Source: Musicola paradisiaca NCPPB 2511
GTDB taxonomy: Bacteria; Pseudomonadota; Gammaproteobacteria; Enterobacterales; Enterobacteriaceae
NCBI RefSeq assembly: GCF_000400505.1
Contig: NZ_CM001857.1
Span: 1,772,386-1,836,385, forward strand
Length of the DNA: 64,000 nt
Direction of reading: 5' to 3'
The translations under genes and the position numbers were made by a program. Positions 9,902 through 20,002 of the stretch are shown here, piece after piece. The notes beneath the pieces are model-generated. The model worked only from the letters and a program-made list of their open reading frames with translations. It had not been told where the DNA came from and ran no database searches. Each line of letters opens with the position of its first letter. Positions within the stretch are counted from its first letter, which is position 1.

Positions 9902-10483
9902 TGGTTAGGTTGTTATTCGGGCTGTCATGTTTATGTGATCAATAGAAGTAGCCAGAACTTGACGGCTTCAATTGTTGTCAGTTTGTGGCATGAAGTGATT
10001 ATTTCCTGAGTGTTTTTGGGCAAAGAGAGGATGAATTCTGCTCAGAGGATCCATTTTTTGGGATAGTTGCAACAGTTTTTGATTTTTGTTGTGCAATGCA
10101 CGCTGGTTTAGTTAAAGAAAGGTTCATTTTGGCCGATTGATATGGGTAATGCCGGGCTAGAGTATGGGGTGTTCGAAACGTTGTGATGGGCGCCAGCGGT
10201 CTACAGGTCGGCAAATGTATAGCACTGGGTTTACTCCGAGGATGCTGAGTAACCTGGTGCTGATAGGGAACTCATAAAATACAGAACAGATACAGGTTCG
10301 ATCGAAGGTATCCATACCTGTTTCCTGGCTGGAGGACGTAGGTCGGCATTGTGGAATGTGTGTTGTTTTATCGTACCATGCAAAAATGGATGCCTGAATG
10401 ACAGTGAAAGGTCTATGCATTTCATAATAGGAAATCTAATTGGAAAACAATAAGATAATCTATTCATATTCGGGCGGTTAGAT
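9902..10483. other. Non-coding interval upstream of cheR
   Basis: About 580 bp with no recognisable gene. In other enteric genomes chemoreceptor genes such as tar/tap often sit here, but no MCP remnant is readable in any frame. It carries a sigma28-like promoter (10113-10139) that would give cheR a leader of about 335 nt. Confidence 0.55.
10113..10139 (+). promoter_or_regulatory. Sigma28 (FliA)-like promoter, probably for cheRBYZ
   Basis: -35 TAAAGAAA and -10 GCCGATTG separated by exactly 11 bp, against the consensus TAAAGTTT-N11-GCCGATAA. The match is 5/8 plus 6/8, weaker than the other sigma28 promoters here. The orientation and next gene fit a class III che operon. Confidence 0.5.
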
Positions 10484-11355
10484 ATGAAGAATACACCATC
10501 GCCAAATCGTTCAGGTTCCACATCTATTTTAAGTCAGATGGTAGAACGGTTGCCTCTGTCTGATACTCACTTCCGGCGTATCAGTCAGTTGATTTATCAG
10601 AGAGCCGGTATTGTTCTAGCCGATCACAAGCGGGAGATGGTCTATAACCGCCTGGTTCGTCGTCTTCGATTGTTGGGGATTAATGATTTTGGCCAGTATC
10701 TGGCGTTGTTGGAATCCGATCCTAATAGCTCTGAATGGCAGGCATTCGTTAATGCATTGACGACGAATCTCACTGCTTTTTTCGTGAGGCGCATCACTTT
10801 CCTATTCTGGCTGAGCATGCCCGTAAACGACCAGGTGGTTATAGTATCTGGAGTACAGCTGCATCGACGGGGGAAGAACCATATTCTCTGGCAATGACGT
10901 TGGCAGAGGTTTACGGCGATCGTTCTGGTAGTTGTCAGGTTATCGCCAGTGATATCGACACTCAGGTTTTGGAGAAAGCATCGGCGGGGATTTATCGCCA
11001 GGAAGAGTTGCGCTCACTTTCACCCCAGCAATTACAGCGTTTCTTTTTGAAGGGAACAGGTCCACATAGCGGTTTAGTTCGTGTGCGACCGGAATTGTCG
11101 TCGATGATACATTTTCAGCAGGTCAACCTATTAGCTCCAGATTGGGCTGTCCCGGCGCCATTTGATGCGATTTTTTGTCGTAACGTAATGATTTATTTTG
11201 ATAAAGAAACACAAGAACGCATTCTGCGCCGCTTTGTCCCGTTGCTGAAGCCTGGCGGGTTGTTATTTGCCGGACATTCAGAGAATTTTAGTCAGATAAG
11301 TAAAGAGTTTTATCTGCGCGGGCAGACTGTATATGGGCTGGCTAAGGAAAGATAA
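10484..11355 (+). pseudogene. cheR: cheR, chemoreceptor methyltransferase, frameshifted
   Basis: CheR methylates receptor glutamates with S-adenosylmethionine. The reading frame is broken. 10484-10897 encodes the N-terminal part (helical CheR-N, IYQRAGIVLADHKREMVYNRL) up to LTTNLTAFF and then goes out of frame. The rest continues in another frame through 11355 and holds the SAM-binding fold (ASDIDTQVLEKAS; DAIFCRNVMIYFD; LFAGHSENF). The break is a T-run at 10777-10782 with six T. Seven would restore FFREAHHFPILAEHARK and a full-length protein of about 290 residues. It may be a sequencing error or a true loss of adaptation. The stop overlaps the cheB start. Confidence 0.9.
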
Positions 11356-12407
11356 TGAGTAAAATAAAAGTATTGTGTGTTGATGATTCTGCGTTAATGC
11401 GCCAGATCATGACTGAAATCATTAATAGCCATCCCGATATGGAAGTAGTCGCTACAGCCCCTGACCCATTGGTGGCGCGTGACCTTATTAAAAAATTCAA
11501 TCCGCAGGTATTGACGCTGGATGTGGAAATGCCGCGGATGGATGGGTTGGATTTTCTTGAAAAACTGATGCGTCTTCGCCCTATGCCGGTAGTCATGGTT
11601 TCGTCTTTGACAGGAAAAGGTTCAGAAATTACGTTGCGTGCTCTGGAACTGGGTGCGATTGATTTTGTCACGAAGCCCCAATTGGGTATTCGTGAAGGGA
11701 TGTTGGCCTATAGTGAGTTGATCGCTGAAAAAATACGCATGGCTGCCAAAGCTCGTTTACCTCAGCGTAATACAACGGTAACGCCGACTCTTGTTATGCC
11801 AAGTACGCCGTTGTTGAGTAGTGAAAAATTAATTGCAATCGGTGCATCAACGGGTGGAACGGAAGCCATCAGGCATGTATTACAGCCTCTTCCGCCAACC
11901 AGTCCGGCATTGTTGATCACTCAACATATGCCACCTGGATTTACTAAATCTTTTGCTGAACGCCTGAATAAATTGTGTCAGATTACAGTGAAAGAAGCGG
12001 AAGATGGTGAGCGTGTTTTACCTGGTCACGCTTATATAGCTCCGGGAGCTCGCCACCTTGAGTTGATGCGCAGTGGTGCAAACTATCAAGTAAAATTGCA
12101 TGATGGCCCGCCGGTCAATCGTCATCGCCCTTCGGTTGACGTGTTGTTTCATTCTGTAGCACAGTACGCGGGCCGGAATGCTGTTGGGGTTATTCTGACG
12201 GGAATGGGGAACGATGGTGCGGCAGGTATGCTGGAATTGCATCAGGCAGGGGCTTACACCATTGCACAGAATGAAGCCAGTTGTGTGGTATTCGGTATGC
12301 CGCGAGAGGCTATTGCACTCGGTGGTGTCGATGAGGTGGTGGATTTGCACCAGGTGAGTCAGCGCATGCTGGCACAAATTTCTGCTGGACAGGCATTACG
12401 TATATAG
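11355..12407 (+). CDS. cheB: Chemoreceptor methylesterase/deamidase CheB
   Basis: Removes receptor methyl groups when phosphorylated by CheA. The 350-residue protein has a receiver domain with phospho-acceptor Asp56 ([12 protein letters not shown]) and acidic Asp10/Asp11, a linker, and a C-terminal esterase. The esterase shows the catalytic Ser in GASTGGTEA, His in [10 protein letters not shown] and Asp in [12 protein letters not shown]. It starts at the last base of cheR, so translation is coupled. Confidence 0.97.
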   Translation: MSKIKVLCVDDSALMRQIMTEIINSHPDMEVVATAPDPLVARDLIKKFNPQVLTLDVEMPRMDGLDFLEKLMRLRPMPVVMVSSLTGKGSEITLRALELGAIDFVTKPQLGIREGMLAYSELIAEKIRMAAKARLPQRNTTVTPTLVMPSTPLLSSEKLIAIGASTGGTEAIRHVLQPLPPTSPALLITQHMPPGFTKSFAERLNKLCQITVKEAEDGERVLPGHAYIAPGARHLELMRSGANYQVKLHDGPPVNRHRPSVDVLFHSVAQYAGRNAVGVILTGMGNDGAAGMLELHQAGAYTIAQNEASCVVFGMPREAIALGGVDEVVDLHQVSQRMLAQISAGQALRI

Positions 12408-12427
12408 CAGCTCCGGGTGAGCAATAA

Positions 12428-12832
<405 letters not shown>

Positions 12833-12841
12833 GGAGATGCC

Positions 12842-13486
12842 ATGAATCCACATCCGATGCCCTCTAGCGATCAAGCCACTGCCACAGAGATAATATCTCG
12901 CATCGGGCAATTGACTCGCATGTTGCGTGACAGCCTAAAAGAACTTGGTTTGGATCAAGCGATTGCCGAAGCTGCAGAAGCTATTCCTGATGCTCGTGAT
13001 CGACTTGATTATGTTGTCCAAATGACTGCGCAGGCGGCAGAACGTGCGCTAAGTTGTGTGGAAGCCGCTCAGCCGCGACAGAATCAATTGGAGGTTGAAG
13101 CAAAATCTCTAAAAGATCGTTGGGATCAATGGTTTGAAAACCCAATTGAACTAGCGGATGCTCGTGAGTTGGTGACAGATACTCGTAATTATCTTGAGAC
13201 GGTTCCTGACCATACGGGGTTCACTAATGCCCAATTGCTGGAAATCATGATGGCGCAGGATTTCCAGGATCTTACTGGTCAGGTTATCAAAAGGATGATG
13301 GATGTCGTTCAGGAAATAGAGAAGCAGTTGTTGATGGTGTTGCTGGAAAATATTCCAGACAAACCATCTGCAGATCGACGTGCTAATGATGGGCTGCTTA
13401 ACGGACCTCAAGTTGATAAGACTGCTGCTGGAATTGTCTCCAATCAGGATCAAGTCGACGATTTGCTGGATAGTCTGGGATTCTGA
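12842..13486 (+). CDS. cheZ: CheY-P phosphatase CheZ
   Basis: Dephosphorylates CheY-P. 214-residue helical protein with the catalytic region [20 protein letters not shown] (the Gln in QDLTGQ is the catalytic position of the family). The C-terminal CheY-binding peptide ([11 protein letters not shown]) is separated by a flexible linker. The ATG follows AAGGAGATGCC. Last gene of the cheRBYZ run. Confidence 0.97.
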   Translation: MNPHPMPSSDQATATEIISRIGQLTRMLRDSLKELGLDQAIAEAAEAIPDARDRLDYVVQMTAQAAERALSCVEAAQPRQNQLEVEAKSLKDRWDQWFENPIELADARELVTDTRNYLETVPDHTGFTNAQLLEIMMAQDFQDLTGQVIKRMMDVVQEIEKQLLMVLLENIPDKPSADRRANDGLLNGPQVDKTAAGIVSNQDQVDDLLDSLGF

Positions 13487-13534
13487 TTATCACGAGCCAT
13501 ATAGCAGACGCCTGGTTTCCGTGGTTCAAGGCAT

Positions 13535-13581
13535 GTGGATTTTTACGATCGAGAGGAACCATCTCGATCGTAAATTCCCAC
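13535..13581 (+). repeat. Long inverted repeat between cheZ and flhB
   Basis: A perfect 13-bp inner stem (TTTACGATCGAGA with TCTCGATCGTAAA, 7-nt loop) is extended by an outer GTGG/CCAC after a 3-base mismatch. There is no T-run, so it is not a standard terminator. It may be an RNA-processing hairpin or an operator ahead of flhB. Confidence 0.6.
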
Positions 13582-13712
13582 GGTGTTTTATGTTCCAATA
13601 AAATAAATAGCCACCAGTTTTCTTCTTTTTTCCATCCATAAAGTTTCTCCGTATTTGTCATGCTAACGCTGTATATCTTTAATATCGAACAGCGCAAACA
13701 GGAACAGCCGTA

Positions 13713-14864
13713 GTGGCAGATGATAGCGATCTGGAGAAAACAGAAGCTCCTACCCCCCACCGAAAGGAAAAAGCTCGAGAAGAAGGTCAAATCCCTCGCT
13801 CGCGTGAGCTAACGTCCATCATGATGTTGGTCGTTGGGTTGGGTATCTTGTGGATGGCCGGAGATATTGTTGCCCGCCGTCTAGCGCTATTGCTGAGCCA
13901 GGGGTTGTTTTTCACCCATGAAATGATCAGTGACGACAAACAGATGCTCAAACATATGTTGGGCCTGCTCAAGTTGGGAGGCTCGGCCTTGGTTCCTATT
14001 ATCCTGGGGACGGTTGTTGTAGCAATCGCCGCTCCGGTCATGCTGGGGGGGTTGATTTTTTCTACCAAACAGATGGAGTTCAATCTGAATAAGTTGAACC
14101 CCATTTCTGGGATAAAACGTTTAGTGTCATCGCAGATGTTGGCGGAACTGTTTAAGGCTATCCTCAAGGCTGTGGTCGTCGGGGGCATTACCAGCTTATT
14201 CCTATGGCATAATTGGCAGGATATACTGCGGCTGGTGTCTGAACCACTATTCAGTGCGGTGACTGATTCGTTACATTTTGCGATTTTTTGTGGTTTTTTT
14301 GTACTTATTGGTTTGATCCCAATGGTCGGATTTGATGTGTTCTGGCAGATATGGAGCCATCTCAAGAAATTGAGAATGAGCAAACAGGATATCCGTGATG
14401 AATTTAAACAGAATGAGGGTGATCCCCATGTCAAGGGCCGCATTCGTCAGTTGCAGCGAGCTATGGCCCAGCGGCGTATGATGGCAGATGTGCCTAAAGC
14501 GGATGTAATCGTCACCAACCCGACGCATTATGCTGTGGCCTTGCAGTACAATGAACAAAAAATGAGTGCACCGAAAGTGCTTGCGAAAGGTGCCGGAGAG
14601 ATAGCCTTGAAAATCAGAGAATTAGGTAATGAGCATAAGATACCTATTCTTGAGGCTCCTCCGCTGGCCCGGGCACTGTATAAACATTCCGAGATTGGCA
14701 AGAATATTCCTTCCACTCTTTATGCCGCAGTTGCGGAAGTTCTTGTCTGGGTCTACCAGATTAAGCGCTGGAAACGTGAAGGAGGGATTGTCCCTCGTAA
14801 ACCAACGAATTTACCTGTGCCAGATTCACTGGACTTTGCTAAAGAGAACATAATTGATGGCTAA
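13713..14864 (+). CDS. flhB: Flagellar export switch protein FlhB
   Basis: Type III export gate subunit that switches substrate specificity from rod/hook to filament. 383 residues from a GTG start. An N-terminal cytoplasmic stretch (TEAPTPHRKEKAREEGQIPRS) is followed by four membrane helices and the cytoplasmic domain with the autocleavage motif NPTH at residues 269-272. The stop overlaps flhA, and flhB-flhA-flhE form one operon. Confidence 0.97.
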   Translation: MADDSDLEKTEAPTPHRKEKAREEGQIPRSRELTSIMMLVVGLGILWMAGDIVARRLALLLSQGLFFTHEMISDDKQMLKHMLGLLKLGGSALVPIILGTVVVAIAAPVMLGGLIFSTKQMEFNLNKLNPISGIKRLVSSQMLAELFKAILKAVVVGGITSLFLWHNWQDILRLVSEPLFSAVTDSLHFAIFCGFFVLIGLIPMVGFDVFWQIWSHLKKLRMSKQDIRDEFKQNEGDPHVKGRIRQLQRAMAQRRMMADVPKADVIVTNPTHYAVALQYNEQKMSAPKVLAKGAGEIALKIRELGNEHKIPILEAPPLARALYKHSEIGKNIPSTLYAAVAEVLVWVYQIKRWKREGGIVPRKPTNLPVPDSLDFAKENIIDG

Positions 14865-16953
14865 TCTGGCTTCATTGCTGCGCCTGCCAGGCAATTTCAA
14901 AGATACACAGTGGCAAATATTAGCAGGACCCGTGCTGATCCTGATGATTTTGTCAATGATGGTGTTGCCATTACCACCGTTTATCCTTGATTTGCTGTTT
15001 ACTTTCAATATCGCATTATCCGTGATGGTTCTACTCGTCGCGATGTTTACGCAGCGCACGCTGGATTTTGCTGCTTTCCCGACGATCCTACTGTTCTCAA
15101 CATTGTTGCGTCTTTCGCTTAACGTAGCGTCTACCCGTATCATTCTGCTGGAAGGGCATACTGGGGCGGCAGCGGCTGGGCGGGTGGTTGAAGCATTTGG
15201 TCATTTCCTGGTCGGAGGCAACTTTGCCATCGGGTTGGTGGTTTTTATCATACTGATACTTATAAATTTTATGGTAATTACCAAAGGTGCCGGCCGTATT
15301 GCGGAAGTGGGTGCCCGTTTTGTTCTTGACGGTATGCCAGGTAAGCAGATGGCGATCGATGCGGATCTTAATGCCGGCCTGATTGGTGAGGCTGACGCTA
15401 AGCGCCGTCGTTCAGAGGTCGCTCAGGAAGCTGATTTCTATGGTTCAATGGATGGTGCGAGTAAGTTTGTGCGTGGCGATGCCATCGCCGGGCTGGTTAT
15501 CATGGCCATTAATGTTATCGGAGGACTGCTGGTCGGGGTTCTTCAGCATAATATGCCGCTTGGTAAGGCCGCAGAAAGTTATACCTTGCTGACCATCGGC
15601 GATGGGTTAGTTGCCCAAATACCTGCATTGGTTATTTCAACTGCAGCTGGTGTTATTGTTACTCGGGTAAGCACGGATCAGGATGTCGGCGAACAGATGG
15701 TGACCCAACTGTTCAATAACCCGCGAGTGATGGTTCTGAGTGCTGCAGTGTTGGGGTTGATGGGGTTGGTACCCGGAATGCCCAACTTCGTGTTTTTGTT
15801 GTTCACGACTATTTTGCTTGGCCTGGCGTGGTGGATGCGTCATAGCGAAGAGAAAAAAGCTGCTCAGTCTGCAGTAGAGCCAACTAAAGCGGAAAGTCAG
15901 CAGCCTCAGATTGTTGAAGCCAATTGGTCTGATGTACAACTTGAAGATCAGCTAGGACTGGAAGTTGGTTACAGATTAATTCCTATGGTTGATTTTCAAC
16001 AGAATGGCGAATTGCTGGGGCGAATTCGTAGTATCCGGAAAAAATTTGCACAAGAAATCGGATTTTTGCCTCCGGTTGTGCATATTCGCGATAACCTTGA
16101 GCTTCAACCGGCTAGCTATCGTATTTTTATGAAAGGGGTCGAGATCGGAAGCGGTGAAGCGCATCCAGGTCGTTGGATGGCCATTAATCCGGGAAATGCG
16201 GTTGGTAAACTTACCGGTGATATTACAAAAGATCCTGCGTTTGGATTACCCGCGGTATGGATTGACAGCGCGTTGAAAGATCAAGCGCAAGCTCAAGGAT
16301 ATACCGTGGTCGAGGCCAGTACGGTGGTTGCAACCCATCTTAACCATTTGCTTAATGTTCATGCCAGTGATCTGTTTGGTCGCCAGGAGGCCCAGCAGTT
16401 GATGGATCGGGTGTCAAAAGAGATGCCTAAGCTGACGGATGACTTTATTCCTGGGGTCGTGACGCTGACTGTATTCCATAAGGTTATGCAGAATTTGCTG
16501 GCGGAGCGTGTGTCTATTCGTGATATGTACACGATTTTAGAAACGTTGGCTGAACATGCCCCAGTGCAGAAAGATCCGAATGAACTCACTGTGGTTGTTC
16601 GTGTTGCATTGGGACGTGCAATCACTCAGCAATGGTTCCCTGGGAAAGATGATATACAGGTTATCGGTCTTGAATCGACGCTGGAGCGCGTACTGTTGCA
16701 GGCACTACAAAATGGCGGAGGGTTGGAGCCTGGGTTGGCCGATCGTTTGTTAAGTCAGTCTCAGGATGCAGTGCAACATCAGGAAATGCTTGGTGCACCT
16801 CCTGTACTGCTGGTCACTCATGCATTGAGACCACTATTGTCGCGTTTTCTCCGACGTAGCCTGCCACAACTTGTTGTGCTGTCTAATCAGGAGATTACGG
16901 ATACTCGTCAGATCCGGATGACATCGATCATCGGCGGAGCTGGCAACAAGTGA
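14857..16953 (+). CDS. flhA: Flagellar export gate protein FlhA
   Basis: Largest membrane component of the flagellar type III export apparatus. 698 residues with eight predicted N-terminal membrane helices. The conserved FHIPEP-type loop is GAGRIAEVGARFVLDGMPGK, followed by AIDADLNAGLIGE. A large C-terminal cytosolic domain docks chaperone-substrate complexes. The ATG at 14857 (MANLASLLRLP) is preferred to a TTG three bases earlier. Overlaps flhB and flhE. Confidence 0.97.
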   Translation: MANLASLLRLPGNFKDTQWQILAGPVLILMILSMMVLPLPPFILDLLFTFNIALSVMVLLVAMFTQRTLDFAAFPTILLFSTLLRLSLNVASTRIILLEGHTGAAAAGRVVEAFGHFLVGGNFAIGLVVFIILILINFMVITKGAGRIAEVGARFVLDGMPGKQMAIDADLNAGLIGEADAKRRRSEVAQEADFYGSMDGASKFVRGDAIAGLVIMAINVIGGLLVGVLQHNMPLGKAAESYTLLTIGDGLVAQIPALVISTAAGVIVTRVSTDQDVGEQMVTQLFNNPRVMVLSAAVLGLMGLVPGMPNFVFLLFTTILLGLAWWMRHSEEKKAAQSAVEPTKAESQQPQIVEANWSDVQLEDQLGLEVGYRLIPMVDFQQNGELLGRIRSIRKKFAQEIGFLPPVVHIRDNLELQPASYRIFMKGVEIGSGEAHPGRWMAINPGNAVGKLTGDITKDPAFGLPAVWIDSALKDQAQAQGYTVVEASTVVATHLNHLLNVHASDLFGRQEAQQLMDRVSKEMPKLTDDFIPGVVTLTVFHKVMQNLLAERVSIRDMYTILETLAEHAPVQKDPNELTVVVRVALGRAITQQWFPGKDDIQVIGLESTLERVLLQALQNGGGLEPGLADRLLSQSQDAVQHQEMLGAPPVLLVTHALRPLLSRFLRRSLPQLVVLSNQEITDTRQIRMTSIIGGAGNK

Positions 16954-17357
16954 AGGGCATCTGGTTAATATTTGGACTGCTGGCATCGGGCTATGTGCTT
17001 GGTGTCGGTAAGTCGCCTGTCTGGGACGGTGCAAATATTTACCTAGGACAAAAAGGGGTTGTTTATCGTTCGGCTATGCTGCAATCGAATGGGATGTTTC
17101 CAGAACGCTCGACGGTAACGTCAGTAGTATGGCGTTACAATCTGAGTTCTTCCGCTATACCGTCCCGTTTTTCGTCGTCACTCTGTACTTCCGACAGGTG
17201 CATCCGGCTGGACGGCGCTAGCGGTAAAACGCTGGCGTTTGAAGGTGTCCCTGCAAATCGACCATTCTATTTTGTGTTTTATATTCCTGGGAAGGGGGCG
17301 CTAAGGCCACCGATGACAGTTTTGCGTTATGAGGTGATGGTTAATTACCATAACTAA
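16950..17357 (+). CDS. flhE: Flagellar protein FlhE
   Basis: Small periplasmic protein of enteric flhBAE operons, reported in Salmonella to act as a plug limiting proton leak through the export gate. 135 residues with an N-terminal hydrophobic signal segment (WLIFGLLASGYVLG), a conserved core (VVWRYNL; LCTSDRCIRLDG) and the tail VMVNY. The GTG start overlaps the flhA stop by 4 nt. Divergence from E. coli FlhE is normal for the family. Confidence 0.9.
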   Translation: MKGIWLIFGLLASGYVLGVGKSPVWDGANIYLGQKGVVYRSAMLQSNGMFPERSTVTSVVWRYNLSSSAIPSRFSSSLCTSDRCIRLDGASGKTLAFEGVPANRPFYFVFYIPGKGALRPPMTVLRYEVMVNYHN

Positions 17358-17408
17358 TCGATTGGCTAATTTTTGGTATTGAGTTGCGCTCGAAAATGTT
17401 GACGCGAA

Positions 17409-17843
17409 TCAGACGCTGAATTTCCTGCCAAGCTTATCGCCAGTGCGTGTTTGTCCATCAGGGCCATAGATGTCCTGACGCTTTTTCTTCTCAAAAAAAG
17501 CCAAGGCATCCTGTGTATTCTTCAGATGAGCATCGAGCAACATGCCATTACGTCTATTGTCGCGGCTTAACTCTTTAGTGATAACGTAAATTTTATTCCA
17601 GGCCGCATTAAGAGAAGAACTCTGGCTGTATGGAGGGGAAATTGATAATTCTTTTTCCAGTCGTAAGCGCTGAGTATCGTAATGCTTGAGACTAGCCAAT
17701 TGTTCATTTTTCTTTTCAGTCAATCGATGCAGAAAAGCTGGGTTTATCTGAAGAGCGCTCAATTCAGCCTGTTCCTTAGACAGGATATCCTGAAGTAAAA
17801 CCAAAGAATTGTGTATGGTTTCAAGTAGCTCTTCTAACTGCAT
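17409..17843 (-). CDS. flgN: Flagellar export chaperone FlgN
   Basis: Cytosolic chaperone for the hook-filament junction proteins FlgK and FlgL. Helical protein of 144 residues beginning MQLEELLETIH, with a C-terminal tail YGPDGQTRTGDKLGRKFSV close to the E. coli form. The ATG at 17843 is chosen. An upstream in-frame TTG at 17873 overlapping flgM would add ten residues. Downstream gene of the flgM-flgN pair, convergent with flhE. Confidence 0.93.
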   Translation of the reverse strand: MQLEELLETIHNSLVLLQDILSKEQAELSALQINPAFLHRLTEKKNEQLASLKHYDTQRLRLEKELSISPPYSQSSSLNAAWNKIYVITKELSRDNRRNGMLLDAHLKNTQDALAFFEKKKRQDIYGPDGQTRTGDKLGRKFSV

Positions 17844-17869
17844 TGCTTCGTTACCTTCTACTTCGATAT

Positions 17870-18163
17870 TCAAATATCAGATTGTGCTTCATTCAAGAGA
17901 GCATCAGCAATCTTGCCTACATCAATCTGAAGCTTACCATCTTTAATGGCTTGTTTGATCGACTCAACTTTTTCCAGGTCAATATCCTGACTGCTTGGCT
18001 GCATCAGACGAGATTGCGCTTCGCTCAAGTTGACCTGGGTTTGCTCTGTTTCGCTATTATCTGTTACAGACGATGTCTTACCTTTGGTACTTTGCAAAAG
18101 TCCCGAGTCTTTATTTTGTATTGATTTCACACCGGAAACTGGCCGGGTACTATCGATGCTCAT
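17870..18163 (-). CDS. flgM: Anti-sigma28 factor FlgM
   Basis: Binds FliA until the hook is complete and is then exported. The 97-residue protein has the disordered N-terminal half and the FliA-binding C-terminal helices (VNLSEAQSRLM; DLEKVESIKQAIKDGKLQID; IADALL). It has its own sigma28 promoter (18213-18239). flgN follows within 30 bp. Confidence 0.96.
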   Translation of the reverse strand: MSIDSTRPVSGVKSIQNKDSGLLQSTKGKTSSVTDNSETEQTQVNLSEAQSRLMQPSSQDIDLEKVESIKQAIKDGKLQIDVGKIADALLNEAQSDI

Positions 18164-18212
18164 AGATCCTCCAATATTGCTGGATAAGCGCCGGGAATAA
18201 TTCCTACTGTGA

Positions 18213-18239
18213 TTATCGGCACATCATGTGGAACCTTTA
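18213..18239 (-). promoter_or_regulatory. Sigma28 promoter of flgMN
   Basis: On the minus strand, -35 TAAAGGTT, 11-bp spacer, -10 GCCGATAA. The -10 is perfect and the -35 matches 7/8. It lies about 50 bp upstream of the flgM ATG and gives the expected FliA-dependent supply of FlgM. Confidence 0.9.
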
Positions 18240-18243
18240 ATTG

Positions 18244-18951
18244 TCACTGTATAATTCGTACCAGACCCTTTTCAGCCGCGATACCGCTGATGATTTGCCC
18301 AGAATCCATGCGCACTCTAACTTTATCATTTACTGCTGCATTTTCCAGCGCTTTCCCTTCGCTGTTGATACTGAATCCAGTACCGGAAACGACGACTTGT
18401 ACCGGTTCTCCCATTTTTATCGCCCAGGCGCTTCGGAGCATTTTTGCGGAGATGGCTTGCCCGGCGCCAAGCATTCTGGTTGTCACATTACCAATAGCTT
18501 CAGCCGGAGTGGTGATCGGTGCTGTTGTCAATAAATCAATTCGCCCCCTTGTTACAGCGATGTCGTCAGCCTGGATCTGATGCCGGGTTGGTATTGTTTT
18601 AGCGGCGACGACATAGGGTGCGATAACCTGAACATCGGCTTGTAGAAAATAACGCTGGCTATCACATGTCACCCTGATGTTGATGTTTCCCCATAATTTT
18701 TTGTTGGGCGGTAGGACGAAATGCGGTGTTGTGCAGGGTGATAATCTATTTAGCGGCGTTCGTACTGCGACGGAAATCTCTGATGATGGAACTGTAATTT
18801 GGCTTTGTATAAATGCTTTTAGTGCCGCAGTAACATTCTCCCCGCCTGAAGCAAAGGAAGGTATTGGTGCCAGGGCGAAGAGTAAAAACGCGACTGCACA
18901 AAAGGACAGATATGAACTTGCTGCTGTTTTGCTACGTATTTTGTTCACCAA
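18244..18951 (-). CDS. flgA: P-ring assembly chaperone FlgA
   Basis: Periplasmic chaperone for FlgI polymerisation. 235 residues with an N-terminal signal peptide (hydrophobic AVAFLLFALAPIPSFA) and a C-terminal SAF/beta-clip domain (IPTRHQIQADDIAVTRGRI; GQAISAKMLRSAWAIKMGE; VRVRMDSGQIISGIA). Divergent from flgB across about 200 bp, which should contain FlhDC-dependent class II promoters that I could not place precisely. Confidence 0.95.
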   Translation of the reverse strand: MVNKIRSKTAASSYLSFCAVAFLLFALAPIPSFASGGENVTAALKAFIQSQITVPSSEISVAVRTPLNRLSPCTTPHFVLPPNKKLWGNINIRVTCDSQRYFLQADVQVIAPYVVAAKTIPTRHQIQADDIAVTRGRIDLLTTAPITTPAEAIGNVTTRMLGAGQAISAKMLRSAWAIKMGEPVQVVVSGTGFSINSEGKALENAAVNDKVRVRMDSGQIISGIAAEKGLVRIIQ

Positions 18952-19157
18952 AGCCTATTTCACCCATCATCTGAGAACACAAATCAAAATATTGCATGAC
19001 ATTGTCGATTCAAGTGCTCGCAGTCTAGCGTGATAGTGCGTTTATCAAACGGGAAAATAGCTACTCATTTCACCGTTATTCCAACGATAAAGTTAGCGTG
19101 CGGAGTTTATGCTGTTTATCGTCACTCTACCTTAATCTTTTTTCCTAAGGGAAAAGT

Positions 19158-19571
19158 ATGCTTGACAAAATCGATGCGTCGTTTCGTTTCATGCAAGAGG
19201 CTTTGAATTTACGGGCTCAGCGCCAGGAGATTCTTGCCGGTAACATCGCCAATGCGGATACCCCGGGCTATCAGGCTAGGGATATCGATTTTGCCAATGA
19301 GCTCAAAAAAGCGATGAAACAAGGGCGTACATCAGAAAGTTCGCTTTCTCTGACGACGACGTCGGTTCGGCATATTGAAGTATCTGGCGAATCGTTTCCT
19401 GATTTGAATTTGTTGTATCGGGTGCCCGATCAGCCAGCTCTGGATGGAAATACCGTTGATATGGATAGAGAGCGCACGAACTTTGCTGATAATAGCTTGC
19501 GTTATCAAACAGATCTCACTCTGCTGGGCGGTCAGATCAAGAGCATGACGTCAGTGTTACAGGATAAATAA
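19158..19571 (+). CDS. flgB: Flagellar proximal rod protein FlgB
   Basis: Rod subunit, 137 residues. It shows the flagellar axial N-terminal motif ([30 protein letters not shown]) in shortened view: [19 protein letters not shown]. The C-terminal rod helix is [13 protein letters not shown]. First gene of the flgBCDEFGHIJ operon, 5 bp before flgC. Confidence 0.97.
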   Translation: MLDKIDASFRFMQEALNLRAQRQEILAGNIANADTPGYQARDIDFANELKKAMKQGRTSESSLSLTTTSVRHIEVSGESFPDLNLLYRVPDQPALDGNTVDMDRERTNFADNSLRYQTDLTLLGGQIKSMTSVLQDK

Positions 19572-19576
19572 CCGTT

Positions 19577-19981
19577 ATGTCATTAACCAGTATCTTTGAA
19601 ATCTCAGGTTCGGCGCTTACCGCGCAATCGCAGCGTATGAACGTAAGCGCCAGTAACCTGGCAAATGCGGATAGTGTCACTGGGCCTGACGGTCAGCCCT
19701 ATCGCGCCAAGCAGGTGGTTTTTAAATTGGCTGCAACCGAAGGCCAGGAAATCGGTGGAGTCAGGGTCGATGACGTTGTCGAAGATCCCTCCCCGGACAA
19801 GCTGGTTTACCAGCCGGGTAATCCGTTAGCTGACCAGCGTGGCTATGTCCGCATGCCTAATGTGGATGTGGCGGCAGAAATGGTTAACTCCATTTCCGCA
19901 TCGCGCAGCTATCAGGCTAATGTCGAGGTTCTTAATACTGCCAAAACGTTGATGCAAAAGACATTAACGCTGGGCCAGTAA
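19577..19981 (+). CDS. flgC: Flagellar proximal rod protein FlgC
   Basis: Rod subunit, 134 residues. N-terminal [20 protein letters not shown], internal [21 protein letters not shown] and C-terminal [19 protein letters not shown] helix are typical. Exported by the type III system without a signal peptide. Confidence 0.97.
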   Translation: MSLTSIFEISGSALTAQSQRMNVSASNLANADSVTGPDGQPYRAKQVVFKLAATEGQEIGGVRVDDVVEDPSPDKLVYQPGNPLADQRGYVRMPNVDVAAEMVNSISASRSYQANVEVLNTAKTLMQKTLTLGQ

Positions 19982-20002
19982 TATAGCAGGGGAGGGAAGG
20001 CT

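Noticed and set aside
9902-10483. Possible chemoreceptor remnant upstream of cheR
   Set aside because: No MCP motif could be read in any frame. Kept only as a speculative explanation for the long leader.
13787-14443. 218-codon minus-strand frame opposite flhB
   Set aside because: Antisense shadow of a strongly conserved gene, with no ribosome site or recognisable motif.
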